Notes: generated from the letters alone by a model not told the origin. A stretch of DNA of 64,000 bases from Thermoanaerobaculia bacterium (GCA_022823665.1 JAJEHN010000009.1:536650-600649); one strand, 5' to 3'. Counted from the stretch's first letter, positions 43,852 through 53,440 are shown. A program made the numbers and translations.

Positions 43852-45459
43852 ATGATCCACCGCCGGCCTCGAGCCGTCGCTGCCTCCGCAGGCGTCGCGG
43901 CACTGTTCTTCGCCGCTCTCTTCACGCCGGCAGCGGTCACGCACGCGGCCGCCAACGTCGGCGCCACGGTCGAGGTGGACACCGGAACGCTCCGCGGCGA
44001 GGTCCTGGACGCGGCCGGCGGCCTGAACGTCTACCGCGGCATTCCGTTCGCCGCGCCGCCGGTTGGGGACCTGCGCTGGAAGGCGCCGCGGCCTCCGGTC
44101 AAGTGGGACGACGTGCGCGACGCAACGGAGTTCGGCGCGATCTGCCCGCAGAGTCCCGTACTGGCGATGATGACCGGCGCGACCCTTCCGGAAACTTCGG
44201 AGGATTGCCTGTTCCTGAACGTATGGACGGCAGCCGGAGCCGGCGATGAGCCGCGGCCGGTCATGGTCTGGATCCACGGCGGCGGCCTGAGCCTCGGCTG
44301 GGGCAACGAGGCGACCTACGACGGGTCCGCCTTCGCCGGCAAGGGCGTGGTCCTGGTCTCCATAAACTACCGCCTCGGCCCGCTCGGCTACCTCGCCCAT
44401 CCGGCCCTGTCGAAGGAGTCCGGCGGCGAATCGGGGAACTACGGGTTCCTCGATCAGCTCGCGGCGCTCAGGTGGGTCAACCGGAACATCGCCCGGTTCG
44501 GCGGCGACCCGGACAACGTGACGATCTTCGGCGAGTCCGCGGGCGGCACGAGCGTACACGCCCTGGCGGCGAGCCCGCTGAGCGACGGACTCATCCACCG
44601 CGCCATCGCCCAGAGTCCCTGGATCACCGACACGAACATCCGGCCGCTACGGGATGTCGGAGAAGGGCTGGCCAGCGCGGAGGACGTGGGGGCCTCCTGG
44701 GCCCAGGCGATGCTCGGCGACGGCGCCAAGCAGACCGCGAAAGCACTGCGCGGTCTCGACCCCCAGGCGATCATCACGAAGACCCCCCAGGCCGGCCAAC
44801 CCGGCACCTACGAGCCGCACGTCACCTACGGCACCGCCTTCATGCCCGAGTCGAGCGAGGACCGCTACACCGCAGGCAGGCAGAACGACATCCCCCTGAT
44901 GGCCGGCACGAACCGCAACGAGGGCACGATGTTCATGTCCTTCCAGCCACTCGCCGACCGGGCGGCGTTCCTCGAGATGCTGAAGGGCGTCTACGGCGAC
45001 GACGCCGAGCAGGTGGCGAAGCTCTACCCGTCGTCCAGCGCCGACGAACTCAAGGCGCAGCAGGACCGCTTCATCACCGACACCTGGTTCCTCCGCGGCA
45101 CCCGCCGGATGCTGCTCGGCATGGACGAGGTGTCCTCCCCCGCGTTCCAGTACTTCTTCACCCGCGTGAACCCGGAGAACCCGGTCTGGGGCGCGCACCA
45201 CGCGGCCGAGCTCGGCTACGTCTTCAACACGCTCCAGGGCGAGAACTACGACGACACGGACGATCGCCTCGCCGCGCTCATGATCGACTACTGGGTACAG
45301 TTCGCCCGCACCGGGGACCCGAACGGAGGCGGCCGGCCGGCTTGGCCGCAGTTCGACGGCAAGAAGCAGGCGTATCTCGAACTCGGCGACGAGGTGAAGA
45401 CGGGCGCCGAGCTGGAGCGGGAGATCAACGACCGGCTGGAAGCGATTCGGGGCCAGTAG
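43852..45459 (+). CDS. secreted type B carboxylesterase
   Basis: A 535-residue alpha/beta hydrolase with a signal peptide (cleavage near THAAA). Markers are NVYRGIPFAAPPVGDLRW, EDCLFLNVW, oxyanion-hole HGGGLSLG, nucleophile Ser in TIFGESAGGTS and catalytic His in GAHHAAELGYVF. Type B (para-nitrobenzyl esterase-like) enzymes hydrolyse carboxylic esters. AGGAG six bases before the ATG supports the start. An MFS carrier follows 59 bases downstream. Confidence 0.9.
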   Translation: MIHRRPRAVAASAGVAALFFAALFTPAAVTHAAANVGATVEVDTGTLRGEVLDAAGGLNVYRGIPFAAPPVGDLRWKAPRPPVKWDDVRDATEFGAICPQSPVLAMMTGATLPETSEDCLFLNVWTAAGAGDEPRPVMVWIHGGGLSLGWGNEATYDGSAFAGKGVVLVSINYRLGPLGYLAHPALSKESGGESGNYGFLDQLAALRWVNRNIARFGGDPDNVTIFGESAGGTSVHALAASPLSDGLIHRAIAQSPWITDTNIRPLRDVGEGLASAEDVGASWAQAMLGDGAKQTAKALRGLDPQAIITKTPQAGQPGTYEPHVTYGTAFMPESSEDRYTAGRQNDIPLMAGTNRNEGTMFMSFQPLADRAAFLEMLKGVYGDDAEQVAKLYPSSSADELKAQQDRFITDTWFLRGTRRMLLGMDEVSSPAFQYFFTRVNPENPVWGAHHAAELGYVFNTLQGENYDDTDDRLAALMIDYWVQFARTGDPNGGGRPAWPQFDGKKQAYLELGDEVKTGAELEREINDRLEAIRGQ

Positions 45460-45518
45460 TCGGGCCAGTCAGGCGAAGATGGTGAAACGGACAGCCTGAG
45501 ACAATCGAAGCGCCCCCG

Positions 45519-46784
45519 ATGACCAAGCGCCCGTTCATCGGCTGGTGGATCGTCTGCGTCGGGTCGCTCTGCTACGGCTTCGGCATCTCGCCGATGTACT
45601 ACTCGTGGGGCCTCTTCCTGCCCGAGATGCAGCTCGATCTGGGCCTGAACGACACTCAGTCCGGACTCGTCTTCAGCGTCTTCAGCTACATCTACCACCT
45701 GCTGGGTCCGGGGGTCGGGATCGCGATGGGCCGCTGGGGCATCCGCTCGGTCATGGTGCCCGGCTCCGCGATCGCGGTGGTCGCCTTCTGGCTGATGAGC
45801 CGCGCCGACTCCTTCGCCGACTGCCTGTTCGCCTATGGCGTCCTGGGTGGCATAGCGATCGGCCTGGCGACCATTCTGCCCGCTCAGACCCTGGCTTCGA
45901 ACTGGTTCGTCCGATCCCGTTCGAGGGCCATCGCTCTCGTGCTTGGCGGTGGCGCCGTCGTTGGTTTCGGCGTCAACACGTACTTCGCACCGGCCATCCT
46001 CCGAGTAGCCGACTGGCGCACCGGCTGGCTGATCATTGCCGGTATCTCTGCTGCTGTCGGCGTGATCGCCGCTCTATTCGTCCGCGGTACACCGGAGAGG
46101 GTCGGCCAGAAGCCGGACGGCGGTCCGGCCGGCGGTGACCCGGAAATCGAACAGCAGCACGGCCCAACCGGCAAGGGTGAATGGACCGCGCCGCTCGCAC
46201 TTCGCACTTCCCAGTTCTACCTCCTGGTGGGCCTGTCGATCGCATACGGCGTTCCGTGGGGCATCATCAGCGTCTTCGGCCGCGTCCACCTCGAATCGCT
46301 CGGCTTCACCGTCGCTATCGCCGGGTCGATTCTCGGCATCCGTGTACTGGTCAGCCTCTTCGGCAGGTTCAGCGCCTTCCTCGGCGACTTCATGCCGCCA
46401 CAAACGCTGCTGGGCATCGTGCTCCTCATCGAGGGACTCGGCTGCGCCGGACTGGTCTTCGCCGAGACGACCCTCTTGGCTTACCTTTCCGTGATCCTCG
46501 TCGGCCTTGGCTTCGGTGCCGCCTACGTCTGCATCCCCGTCACCTACTCCGCGTTCTACGGTCGCCGCGCATTCGGCACGACCGTCGGCACCCGGTTCGC
46601 CATCACCGGCGTCATCGCCCCCGCTGCCCCCACACTGGCCGGCCTCCTCTCCGACTGGTCCGGCTCCCACGTCCTGACCTTCTCGATCATGGCGGCCACC
46701 TGCGTCCTGGGGGCAGCGGTCGCCTTCGGCCTGCGCGCGCCGGTTCTGGGCGCCAGACCGATCAGGACGCCGGCTACGGGATAG
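45519..46784 (+). CDS. MFS transporter, OFA/monocarboxylate-like
   Basis: A 421-residue protein with 12 predicted helices. It opens GWWIVCVGSLCYGFGISPMYYSWG and has a central cytoplasmic loop (PERVGQKPDGGPAGGDPE). The pattern resembles the oxalate/formate and monocarboxylate carriers. The substrate is unknown. A released product of the upstream esterase is a reasonable guess from position only. A cupin gene begins two bases after the stop. Confidence 0.82.
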   Translation: MTKRPFIGWWIVCVGSLCYGFGISPMYYSWGLFLPEMQLDLGLNDTQSGLVFSVFSYIYHLLGPGVGIAMGRWGIRSVMVPGSAIAVVAFWLMSRADSFADCLFAYGVLGGIAIGLATILPAQTLASNWFVRSRSRAIALVLGGGAVVGFGVNTYFAPAILRVADWRTGWLIIAGISAAVGVIAALFVRGTPERVGQKPDGGPAGGDPEIEQQHGPTGKGEWTAPLALRTSQFYLLVGLSIAYGVPWGIISVFGRVHLESLGFTVAIAGSILGIRVLVSLFGRFSAFLGDFMPPQTLLGIVLLIEGLGCAGLVFAETTLLAYLSVILVGLGFGAAYVCIPVTYSAFYGRRAFGTTVGTRFAITGVIAPAAPTLAGLLSDWSGSHVLTFSIMAATCVLGAAVAFGLRAPVLGARPIRTPATG

Positions 46785-46786
46785 GC

Positions 46787-47185
46787 ATGCGCGAACTGGA
46801 GCCCGTGATTGCCGACCAGGCCGACGTCGACTGGGAAGACTGGGACGATCCGGTCAACGCCGAGCCCAGCGCCATTCAATGGAAGCTGCTGATCAGCCGT
46901 GAGCGCAGTCCGAGCGGTGGGCTCGTCACCGGCGTGGCCCGGATCGAACCGGGCGCCAAGCTCTCGCGACACCACCACGAGCCGGAGGAGACCTACTACG
47001 TGCTCAGCGGCAGCGGTCTCATCGAGATCGAGGACAGACGACAGGAGATCGGCCCGGGAACGGCCGTCTACATTCCGCCCAACGCCACACACTCCGTTCG
47101 TTGCACCGGTCCCGAACCGTTGGTCTTCATCTTCACGTTCCCACGCGACCGATTCAAGGACATCGACTACCACCTGGACGGGTAG
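46787..47185 (+). CDS. single-domain cupin
   Basis: A 132-residue protein with cupin motif 1 (SRHHHEPEETYYVLSGSG) and motif 2 (PGTAVYIPPNATHSVRC), giving three His and one Glu for one metal ion. It lacks a signal peptide. It begins two bases after the MFS stop, so it is likely in the same transcript and acts on or binds the imported compound. Confidence 0.85.
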   Translation: MRELEPVIADQADVDWEDWDDPVNAEPSAIQWKLLISRERSPSGGLVTGVARIEPGAKLSRHHHEPEETYYVLSGSGLIEIEDRRQEIGPGTAVYIPPNATHSVRCTGPEPLVFIFTFPRDRFKDIDYHLDG

Positions 47186-47218
47186 CGCCCGCGCTCCGCG
47201 GCGGTGCGACTAGCCCTT

Positions 47219-47935
47219 CTAGCCGGCGGCGGCGACGGTCGTCCGCCAGCGATGCCCGCCCCAGGACAGCTTCAGCGTCCCAGGGCCATCGCCTTCGGGC
47301 GCCTCGATCTCGATCGTCAGCCTCGGCTTCGCGTCCTCGCTCGTGGAGTACTCAAGCGGCGTCCTGCCCAGGTCCCTCGCCGGGTCGTGCATCGTCCCCC
47401 AGATGTCCGGCTCGTGATTCACGATCAGCGTCCATCGACCGTCCTCGTCCAGGTGCAGCCACAGGCTGTAGAGACCGGCAAAGCCGGGGGACACGTTGCC
47501 GGCCGGCACGGGAAGGTCGCCGAGGAGGATGTCGTCCTCGGTGCGCAGCTTGATCGCCGCGAAGGTCTCGAACTCGAGCAGCCCCTGTTCGTGCTCACGG
47601 AAGGACAGCCAGTCGACCCCGTTGAGGGGAACCCTGCCGGCGTTGACCACGACCTCGCCGCCGCCGACCTCCGCCCGGTCGACGGAACGGGTGGCGCCTA
47701 CCAGCAGGGCGAACCCGGTGGTCAGGCCCGAAGCGTCCAGCTTGCGCCCCTCGCCCTCCTTCGAGGGCTTCTCGATGATCTCCTCCGTAGCGGCGAACTG
47801 GCCCGCGGCCGGGCCCGCCGCGGCCAAAAGCAGCAGGAGAGCCGCAACCAGCGCTCCGGCGCCGAACGCCAGGGCCCGGCAGGTGCGGCCAGAGAGCCAA
47901 GCGACGGGCAGCCGCCGCCCGCGCAAACCAGACAC
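47219..47935 (-). CDS. secreted DUF2911 protein
   Basis: A 238-residue protein with a long basic N-terminus and a hydrophobic export segment (ALVAALLLLLAAAGPAAG). The C-terminal part carries AGLYSLWLHLDEDG, WTLIVNHEPDIWGTMHD and DLGRTPLEYS, the core of DUF2911, a common secreted domain of unknown role. The GTG start has AGGAA upstream and lies ten bases after the stop of the cytochrome-PHM gene, so they form an operon. Confidence 0.8.
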   Translation of the reverse strand: MSGLRGRRLPVAWLSGRTCRALAFGAGALVAALLLLLAAAGPAAGQFAATEEIIEKPSKEGEGRKLDASGLTTGFALLVGATRSVDRAEVGGGEVVVNAGRVPLNGVDWLSFREHEQGLLEFETFAAIKLRTEDDILLGDLPVPAGNVSPGFAGLYSLWLHLDEDGRWTLIVNHEPDIWGTMHDPARDLGRTPLEYSTSEDAKPRLTIEIEAPEGDGPGTLKLSWGGHRWRTTVAAAG

Positions 47936-47945
47936 GGCCCTGTTC

Positions 47946-49274
47946 CTACTCCCCGCCGGTGCTCTGAACGGTGGCGAGGCCGAACTCGAGAGCCACCGGA
48001 TCGATCGGCTCCACCGGCGACCAGGCGAGGAAGCCGAGCATCATCTCGTCCGTCGTGGCCGTACCGGTGATCACGTTGTCCGTCGGGTCGAAACCGCGCT
48101 CCTCGCCGCGCCCCGGCGTGTTCTCGAACCACATGGAGACCTCGATCCGGGTGCCGGCGGGAATTGTCTTCGGCTTCTTGTACTGGTAAGTCGTCTGCCA
48201 TTCCTGGTCGTAGTTCGGCACGTCCAGCAGGAGCTCGCTAGTACCGTCCGGATAGAACGCGTCGTAGCGCACGGCGACCGCCCGCAGATGGGCGTGCGGC
48301 CAGAGCGCCAGGATGTCCGTTTCGACCGGATAGACCCGCGCCGCGCCGACCTTCCAGCGCTCGTGGCCGGGCGGAATCTCGAAGGTCAGGTTGCCGATCG
48401 AGTCGAACTTGACCTCGCGCAGTTCGCTCTCCGGCGCGTCGGCGAAGACGAATCCGATCTCGGAGCGGTCGAAGAAGCCGCTGCCCTCGCCGGCCTCCTT
48501 GTTGTAGTGCATGGAGAACTCGATCGTCGAGCCGGGCTCGAGCTTCATCGCGTAGCCGGGTTCCATCAGGTGGCTCTCCGCTCCCAGCGCGATGCAGCCG
48601 AGCGAGCTGTCGCTGAACTTGCCGAGAGCGGTCTCCGCGCCGGGAGGCCGAATGCTCGCGCACATGTGGTGAACGTCGCTGCCGCCGACCTTGAACTCCA
48701 CGCCGCGCACCCAGACGGGCTCGGGCAGCATCTCTTCGGTCAGCTCGGTCTCGAAGTTGATGTTGATGTCCGCGATGTCGTCGGCGACCCAGTACTCCTC
48801 GGGCATCTGCACGACCAGGTCGGGACGGCCGAGCGACCAGCCGCCGGAGCCTTCCTCGACGAACGTCTTCGGCGGCGGGGCATCCGCCGCGTCGCCGGCC
48901 GGCGCGCCACCGCGGGCCCAGGCCATGACCGTCTCGATCTCGTCGTCCGTCATCACCCGCTCGTGGTGGAACTGTCCGCGGGTCGCTTCCGTTGCGAACC
49001 ACGGCGGCATCGAGCGGTTCTCGACCGCCCGCGCGATGGACCGCGCCCACGGTCTCGTCTGCTGGTACGTCATCAGCGGCATCGGCGCGATCATGCCGCC
49101 GATGTTCTCCCCCTCGCCCTCCGGGCGGTGGCAGGTCTGGCAGTTCTCCTGGAGCACCGGCAGCACGTCGGCGTAGAACGTGGGCGTCTCCGCGGCGGCG
49201 GCGCGAGCGACGCCCGGGAAGATGACGGCGCCGGCAACGACAAGGAGCGCGGCGCCAGCAGTTTCGGTCTCCAT
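47946..49274 (-). CDS. cytochrome c fused to PHM-like copper monooxygenase core
   Basis: A 442-residue exported protein. One c-type heme motif (C45-Q-T-C-H49) with Met-rich region follows the signal peptide. From ~150 onward the sequence shows the copper-ligand pattern of peptidylglycine alpha-hydroxylating monooxygenase: H202-H203 (DVHHM), H256 (SMHYN), H327-x-H329 (PHAHLR) and Met at 411/412 in TTDEMM, corresponding to CuH (His-His, His) and CuM (HxH, Met). The fusion suggests the heme domain supplies electrons instead of ascorbate. The substrate is unknown. GGAG ten bases before the ATG supports the start. DUF2911 follows in the operon. Confidence 0.8.
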   Translation of the reverse strand: METETAGAALLVVAGAVIFPGVARAAAAETPTFYADVLPVLQENCQTCHRPEGEGENIGGMIAPMPLMTYQQTRPWARSIARAVENRSMPPWFATEATRGQFHHERVMTDDEIETVMAWARGGAPAGDAADAPPPKTFVEEGSGGWSLGRPDLVVQMPEEYWVADDIADININFETELTEEMLPEPVWVRGVEFKVGGSDVHHMCASIRPPGAETALGKFSDSSLGCIALGAESHLMEPGYAMKLEPGSTIEFSMHYNKEAGEGSGFFDRSEIGFVFADAPESELREVKFDSIGNLTFEIPPGHERWKVGAARVYPVETDILALWPHAHLRAVAVRYDAFYPDGTSELLLDVPNYDQEWQTTYQYKKPKTIPAGTRIEVSMWFENTPGRGEERGFDPTDNVITGTATTDEMMLGFLAWSPVEPIDPVALEFGLATVQSTGGE

Positions 49275-49475
49275 CTGTCTGATTCTCCGAAGTTGTGCGA
49301 TCCGCGGCGCCCGCCACCGGCGTGCCTCGAAATCGCTTTTCCGATCCCCGATCAGCGTCCGGACAGCCTATCGGATCCCGTCTGAACGGCGCCGATCAGC
49401 GCGCCGTCACGATGGCCGCCACGGTCCTCGAGTCTGAACGGGATCTGACGATTCCGGGAACCTGGCCCCGACCCG

Positions 49476-49504
49476 TTGCCCTCGAGCGAGGCGGGCCCTA
49501 CAGT
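49476..49504 (+). promoter_or_regulatory. sigma70-like promoter of the LRR gene
   Basis: TTGCCC (49476-49481) and TACAGT (49499-49504) are separated by 17 bases. This is the only place in the window where I find a well-spaced -35 with a -10. Confidence 0.5.
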
Positions 49505-49511
49505 CCGCCGT

Positions 49512-49523
49512 CCGTCCGGACGG
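49512..49523. promoter_or_regulatory. 12-bp palindrome at the transcription start
   Basis: CCGTCCGGACGG is fully self-complementary and begins eight bases after the -10 box, overlapping the expected start of transcription. A repressor could act there. This is inference from position and symmetry. Confidence 0.35.
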
Positions 49524-49599
49524 TCGCTCACCGCCTCCCGGCCCCACCAGGCAGCCGCGGTCCCGTGGACGGTGCCCCACCTTACCGGCGCCTCCCGCA

Positions 49600-52500
49600 A
49601 TGACCCGACCTTCGAAACGAGCCGAAATCGCCTCCGGACACAGCGACGAACGCCGGGGCGCCGCGCCGGTTCTCCTCGCGGTGCTCCTCCTGAGCGCGGC
49701 GGGTGTCGCCAAAGCGCGGGAATCCGCCTCCTGCACCGCCACGTCCGCCGCGGTCACGGAGACGAATCCCAAGGACGACGCGGCGGCCGAGGCGCTGGCC
49801 ATGGACTGCGCCTTCCTGCTGGACATCAAGGGCGCGTTGGAGGGCAATTCGCCAACCAAGCCGCTCAACTGGGCGGCGAACCTCGACATGGCCGATTGGA
49901 ACGGCATCTCGTTGACGTCCCGCGGCAACCGCGTCGGCGGCATCCTGCTCCCGTCCTGGGGTCTGAACGGCTCAATGCCGACGAGCTTCGCCGCCCTGAG
50001 CGGGCTGACTTCGCTTCGGATCACGAGCAGCGGACTGGGCGGCCGCGTCCCTGCCCTGCCCGCCGGCCTGCAACACCTCGACGTCAGCGAGAACGCGTTG
50101 GCCGGGACCATCCCCGACCTGAGCGCCCTGACCAGCCTCCGGCAAGTCAACCTCAGCGCCAACGAACTGACCGGCGGCATCCCGGCCCTTCCCCCCAGCC
50201 TCGCCGCCCTGCGGCTGATCGACAACGATCTGTCCGGCGCGATCGGCGACTTGAGCGCCGCGACCGGCCTGCTGCACCTTCACCTGGACTACAACGGGTT
50301 CACCGGCGAAATCCCGGACGCAACCGAGCTGCCCGAAGGGCTTCAGCAGCTCCAGATCAGCCGGAACAGGCTGAAAGGGAACTCCTTTCCCGATCTGAGC
50401 GCGCTGACCAGCCTGGTCCACATCTGGTTAGGCGGCAACGAACTGGGCGGAACGCTGCCTGACGCCAGTTCGCTGCCGGCCGGCCTCGAGCGCCTTCTGA
50501 TCTACGACAACCAACTGACGGGGACCATCCCGGATCTGAGCGCGCTGACGTCGCTCGCCGACCTCTATCTGTGGGGAAACGAACTCAGCGGTCCGATTCC
50601 GGCCGCGAGCGCGCTCCCTCCGAACGTCCGGCGGCTCGCGCTCGGCGGCAACCATCTCGACCACGCAATCCCCGACCTGAGCGGACTGACCGCCCTCGAG
50701 TGGTTCTACGCGTCCGGGAACGCCTTGACCGGCAACGTCCCGACCGCCACCGAGCTGCCAGCGGGCCTCGAGCGCCTCATCCTCGGCGGCAACGAACTGA
50801 CGGGCGGGATCCCGGATCTCGGCACGCGCACTTCGCTCACGCACCTTGATTTGCACCTCAACGCACTGACCGGTTCGATCCCGACCACCCTGCCGCCGAG
50901 TCTCCAGACCCTGCACCTTGCCGGCAACGACCTCGCCAACTCGATTCCGCCGCAACTCGGCGGTCTGACCGCTCTGACGCAGCTCTCGCTATGCGGCAAC
51001 AGCCTGACGGGGACGCTGCCGCCGGCACTGGAGATCAGGCGCGGGGCGGGGACGCTCGCCGTCCACTCCTGCGCCGCGATCGCGGACGCTTCGGGGACGG
51101 AGGGCGCGGCCCTCGCGTTTGCCGTGACCCACGACACGTTCCCCGCGCCGGGCTCCGCCGGGGCGACCAACCTGACCCTGTCGTACGAAACGGCCGACGG
51201 CACGGCCACGAGCGCGGACTACGCCGGCACGGCCGAAGGCGCTCCGGGAACCGTGACGATCCGCGGCAACAAGAACACGGAGACAACCACCAGTACGGCG
51301 ACGATATCCATCGCCACGACGGAGGACGCTGCCATCGAGAGCGACGAAGAGTTCACCGTCACCGTGGCTCTCCCGAAGGGGACGGAAAGCGTGTTCCTAA
51401 CACGGGCCGAGGCGACCGGCACGATCGAGGACGACGCGCGCGCGGACGTGACGGTCGACCTCGGCCTCCCGTCGGCCGGCGCGGTGACGGAGGGCGGCAC
51501 GCTGACGATCAGCGCGACGGTGAGCCAGGCGCCGTCGGGAACGAGCCTGAGCATCCCCATCAAGCGGGTCACGGGACCGGCTTCCACCGCCGTCGCCGCG
51601 GACTACTCGCTGGCCGCGGCAATCACGATCCCCGACGGGATGACGACCGGCACGGCCACCCTGACCGCGGCAGACGACACCGCGGACGAGCCGGTCGAGA
51701 CTCTCCGTCTCGAGCTCGGGACGCTGCCCGCAGACCACGCGCGCGGTCCGACGCCTCACGTGGACATCGTGATGAGCGACAACGACCCGACGACCGTAAC
51801 GCTGACCACGCCGGACGCCGCCGCCCGGGAGGGCGACGCGTCGGACACCGCCACGATCCGCCTGACGCTCGGCCGCGGCCTCGTCTTCGGCGAGAGTCTG
51901 GCGATTCCGCTCCAGTTCCACGGCGGCGACGCAGGCACGGACTTCACGTTGGCCCAGGCCGGCTCGCGAACAGGCGTCGCGTTCGATGCGACGAACAGCA
52001 CGGCGACCTTCACCGGTCCGAGCGCCAGAACAGCGGATCTCGTACTGACTCCGGCATCCGACCCCGATGCCGAGGACCTTGCGGTGACCGTGTCCATGCC
52101 GGCGACTTCGACCGGCGCAGCGCCGAAGCTCACCGCGAGGAACCTCGACGGCGGCGCCACGGGCAGTCTTTCGGGACACGGCCTGATCACGATCACTGAC
52201 GACGAAACGAAGAGGCTCCTCCTCTCCGTGACGAGATTGATGACCGTGGTCGAGGAAAGCAACGCGAGCTACACGGTGAAGCTTGCTTCCCGGCCGACCA
52301 GCGACGTCACGGTAACCGCTGACGGCCACGAGCGCACCGCCCTGATGCTCGACAAGGCGACCCTGATCTTTTCGGCATCCACCTGGCATGCGGCGCAGAT
52401 CGTCACCGTTACGGCCACTCCCGACCCGGACACCGCGAACGAAACCGTCACACTGACGCACGCAGCCAGCGGCGGCGGCTACAACGGCGTTTCGGAGACC

Positions 52501-53304
52501 GTGACGATCGTCGTGACGGACAACGACGAGACGGAGCCGCCGCCACCGCCGGCGCCCGAACCACCACCGCCGGCGCCCGAACCACCACCGCCGACGCCCG
52601 AGCCGCCACCGCCGACGCCCGAGCCGCCACCACCGGCGCCCGAACCGCCACCACCGACGCCGGAACCGCCAGAGGCGAGCTTCGGCATTGCCGGCGCGGC
52701 GTGCGCGGACGACCTCTGCACGGCCTTCACCGGCGCGCCCGTAACCTTCGAGGACACGAGCACCGGCGCCGTCACGGAACGCGCATGGCACACCGGTGAC
52801 AACGGCGTCTTCGACGACTCGACTCTTGCCCACGCCTGGACGGAACCCGGCTTCTACCGGCTGACGCTGACGGTCGGCGGCCCCGGCGGATCGGACGATA
52901 CTCACGTCGACTTCCTGGTCCGGCCGGGCGATCCCGCGGGAACCTGCGATCCCGACGACTTCACCCTCTGCCTCCAGGACGAGCGCTACCGGGTCGAGGT
53001 GGACTGGTGGACGGCGGGAGGTGAAAACGGACGGGGCGCCGTCGTCCGCGAGGGCACGAACGACTCCGGCATCTTCCGGTTCTTCGACGACGCGAACTGG
53101 GAGGTTCTCGTGAAGGTCCTGGACGCCTGCGATGTGGATCGCCGCCACTGGGTGTTCGCGGCCGCCACCACGGACGTGGGCTACGAGATCGCCGTGACGG
53201 ACACGGCGGGCGCGGATCCTCCGTGGGTGCATCGGAACGCACCCGGCACGCCGGCGGCGGCCACTACCGATACGAGCGCCTTTCCGAACGCCTGCGAGCA
53301 TTGA
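49600..53304 (+). CDS. giant secreted LRR, Calx-beta and PKD surface protein
   Basis: 1234 residues. A signal peptide (PVLLAVLLLSAAGVAKA) is followed by an LRR N-cap-like region. About 15 plant-type leucine-rich repeats (L-x-x-N-x-L-T-G-x-I-P) run to about residue 478. Several Calx-beta/immunoglobulin-like domains (TADGTATSADY; TEGGTLTISATVS) reach about 965. A Pro-rich EPPPP(A/T)P array covers 979-1021, a PKD-like domain (AHAWTEPGFYRLTLTV) about 1026-1108, and a C-terminal domain (FFDDANWEVLVKVLDACDV, FAAATTDVGYEIAVTD) the end. This looks like a cell-surface adhesion or recognition protein. The last domain is shared with the protein at 43011-43589. A decayed paralogue follows. No LPXTG or obvious type IX signal is seen. 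Confidence 0.85.
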   Translation: MTRPSKRAEIASGHSDERRGAAPVLLAVLLLSAAGVAKARESASCTATSAAVTETNPKDDAAAEALAMDCAFLLDIKGALEGNSPTKPLNWAANLDMADWNGISLTSRGNRVGGILLPSWGLNGSMPTSFAALSGLTSLRITSSGLGGRVPALPAGLQHLDVSENALAGTIPDLSALTSLRQVNLSANELTGGIPALPPSLAALRLIDNDLSGAIGDLSAATGLLHLHLDYNGFTGEIPDATELPEGLQQLQISRNRLKGNSFPDLSALTSLVHIWLGGNELGGTLPDASSLPAGLERLLIYDNQLTGTIPDLSALTSLADLYLWGNELSGPIPAASALPPNVRRLALGGNHLDHAIPDLSGLTALEWFYASGNALTGNVPTATELPAGLERLILGGNELTGGIPDLGTRTSLTHLDLHLNALTGSIPTTLPPSLQTLHLAGNDLANSIPPQLGGLTALTQLSLCGNSLTGTLPPALEIRRGAGTLAVHSCAAIADASGTEGAALAFAVTHDTFPAPGSAGATNLTLSYETADGTATSADYAGTAEGAPGTVTIRGNKNTETTTSTATISIATTEDAAIESDEEFTVTVALPKGTESVFLTRAEATGTIEDDARADVTVDLGLPSAGAVTEGGTLTISATVSQAPSGTSLSIPIKRVTGPASTAVAADYSLAAAITIPDGMTTGTATLTAADDTADEPVETLRLELGTLPADHARGPTPHVDIVMSDNDPTTVTLTTPDAAAREGDASDTATIRLTLGRGLVFGESLAIPLQFHGGDAGTDFTLAQAGSRTGVAFDATNSTATFTGPSARTADLVLTPASDPDAEDLAVTVSMPATSTGAAPKLTARNLDGGATGSLSGHGLITITDDETKRLLLSVTRLMTVVEESNASYTVKLASRPTSDVTVTADGHERTALMLDKATLIFSASTWHAAQIVTVTATPDPDTANETVTLTHAASGGGYNGVSETVTIVVTDNDETEPPPPPAPEPPPPAPEPPPPTPEPPPPTPEPPPPAPEPPPPTPEPPEASFGIAGAACADDLCTAFTGAPVTFEDTSTGAVTERAWHTGDNGVFDDSTLAHAWTEPGFYRLTLTVGGPGGSDDTHVDFLVRPGDPAGTCDPDDFTLCLQDERYRVEVDWWTAGGENGRGAVVREGTNDSGIFRFFDDANWEVLVKVLDACDVDRRHWVFAAATTDVGYEIAVTDTAGADPPWVHRNAPGTPAAATTDTSAFPNACEH
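52534..52662 (+). repeat. 21-nt tandem repeat encoding EPPPP(A/T)P
   Basis: Six consecutive units inside the LRR gene, the first one Pro longer. Units differ at A/T in position six and at silent sites. It forms an extended linker before the PKD domain. Confidence 0.85.
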
Positions 53305-53440
53305 AGAGGCGGCGCGGCCGCCAACGCGCTCGCCGCGCGGGCCCGAGTTCCGATAAGGTCGGAGAGTCAACTCTGGTGGCGGCAGCCCCTTGGACAGGAG
53401 TCGGGGAGATGACAACCCGGATGTAGCGACAGTCAGTCTG

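Larger units (their letters stand above)
49275..49599. other. 325-base divergent intergenic region
   Basis: No gene is supported. It contains a minus-strand -10 (TAGGCT, 49365-49370) for the cytochrome-PHM operon, and for the LRR gene a -35/-10 pair with a palindrome at the predicted transcription start. Confidence 0.5.

Noticed and set aside
52534..52662. Regular 21-base repeats considered as a CRISPR array
   Set aside because: The units are contiguous with no spacers and encode an in-frame Pro-rich linker.
51397..53415. 672-codon minus-strand frame opposite the LRR gene
   Set aside because: The plus strand encodes clear Calx-beta and PKD domains. The minus frame is Arg-rich and its repeats simply mirror the Pro-rich array.
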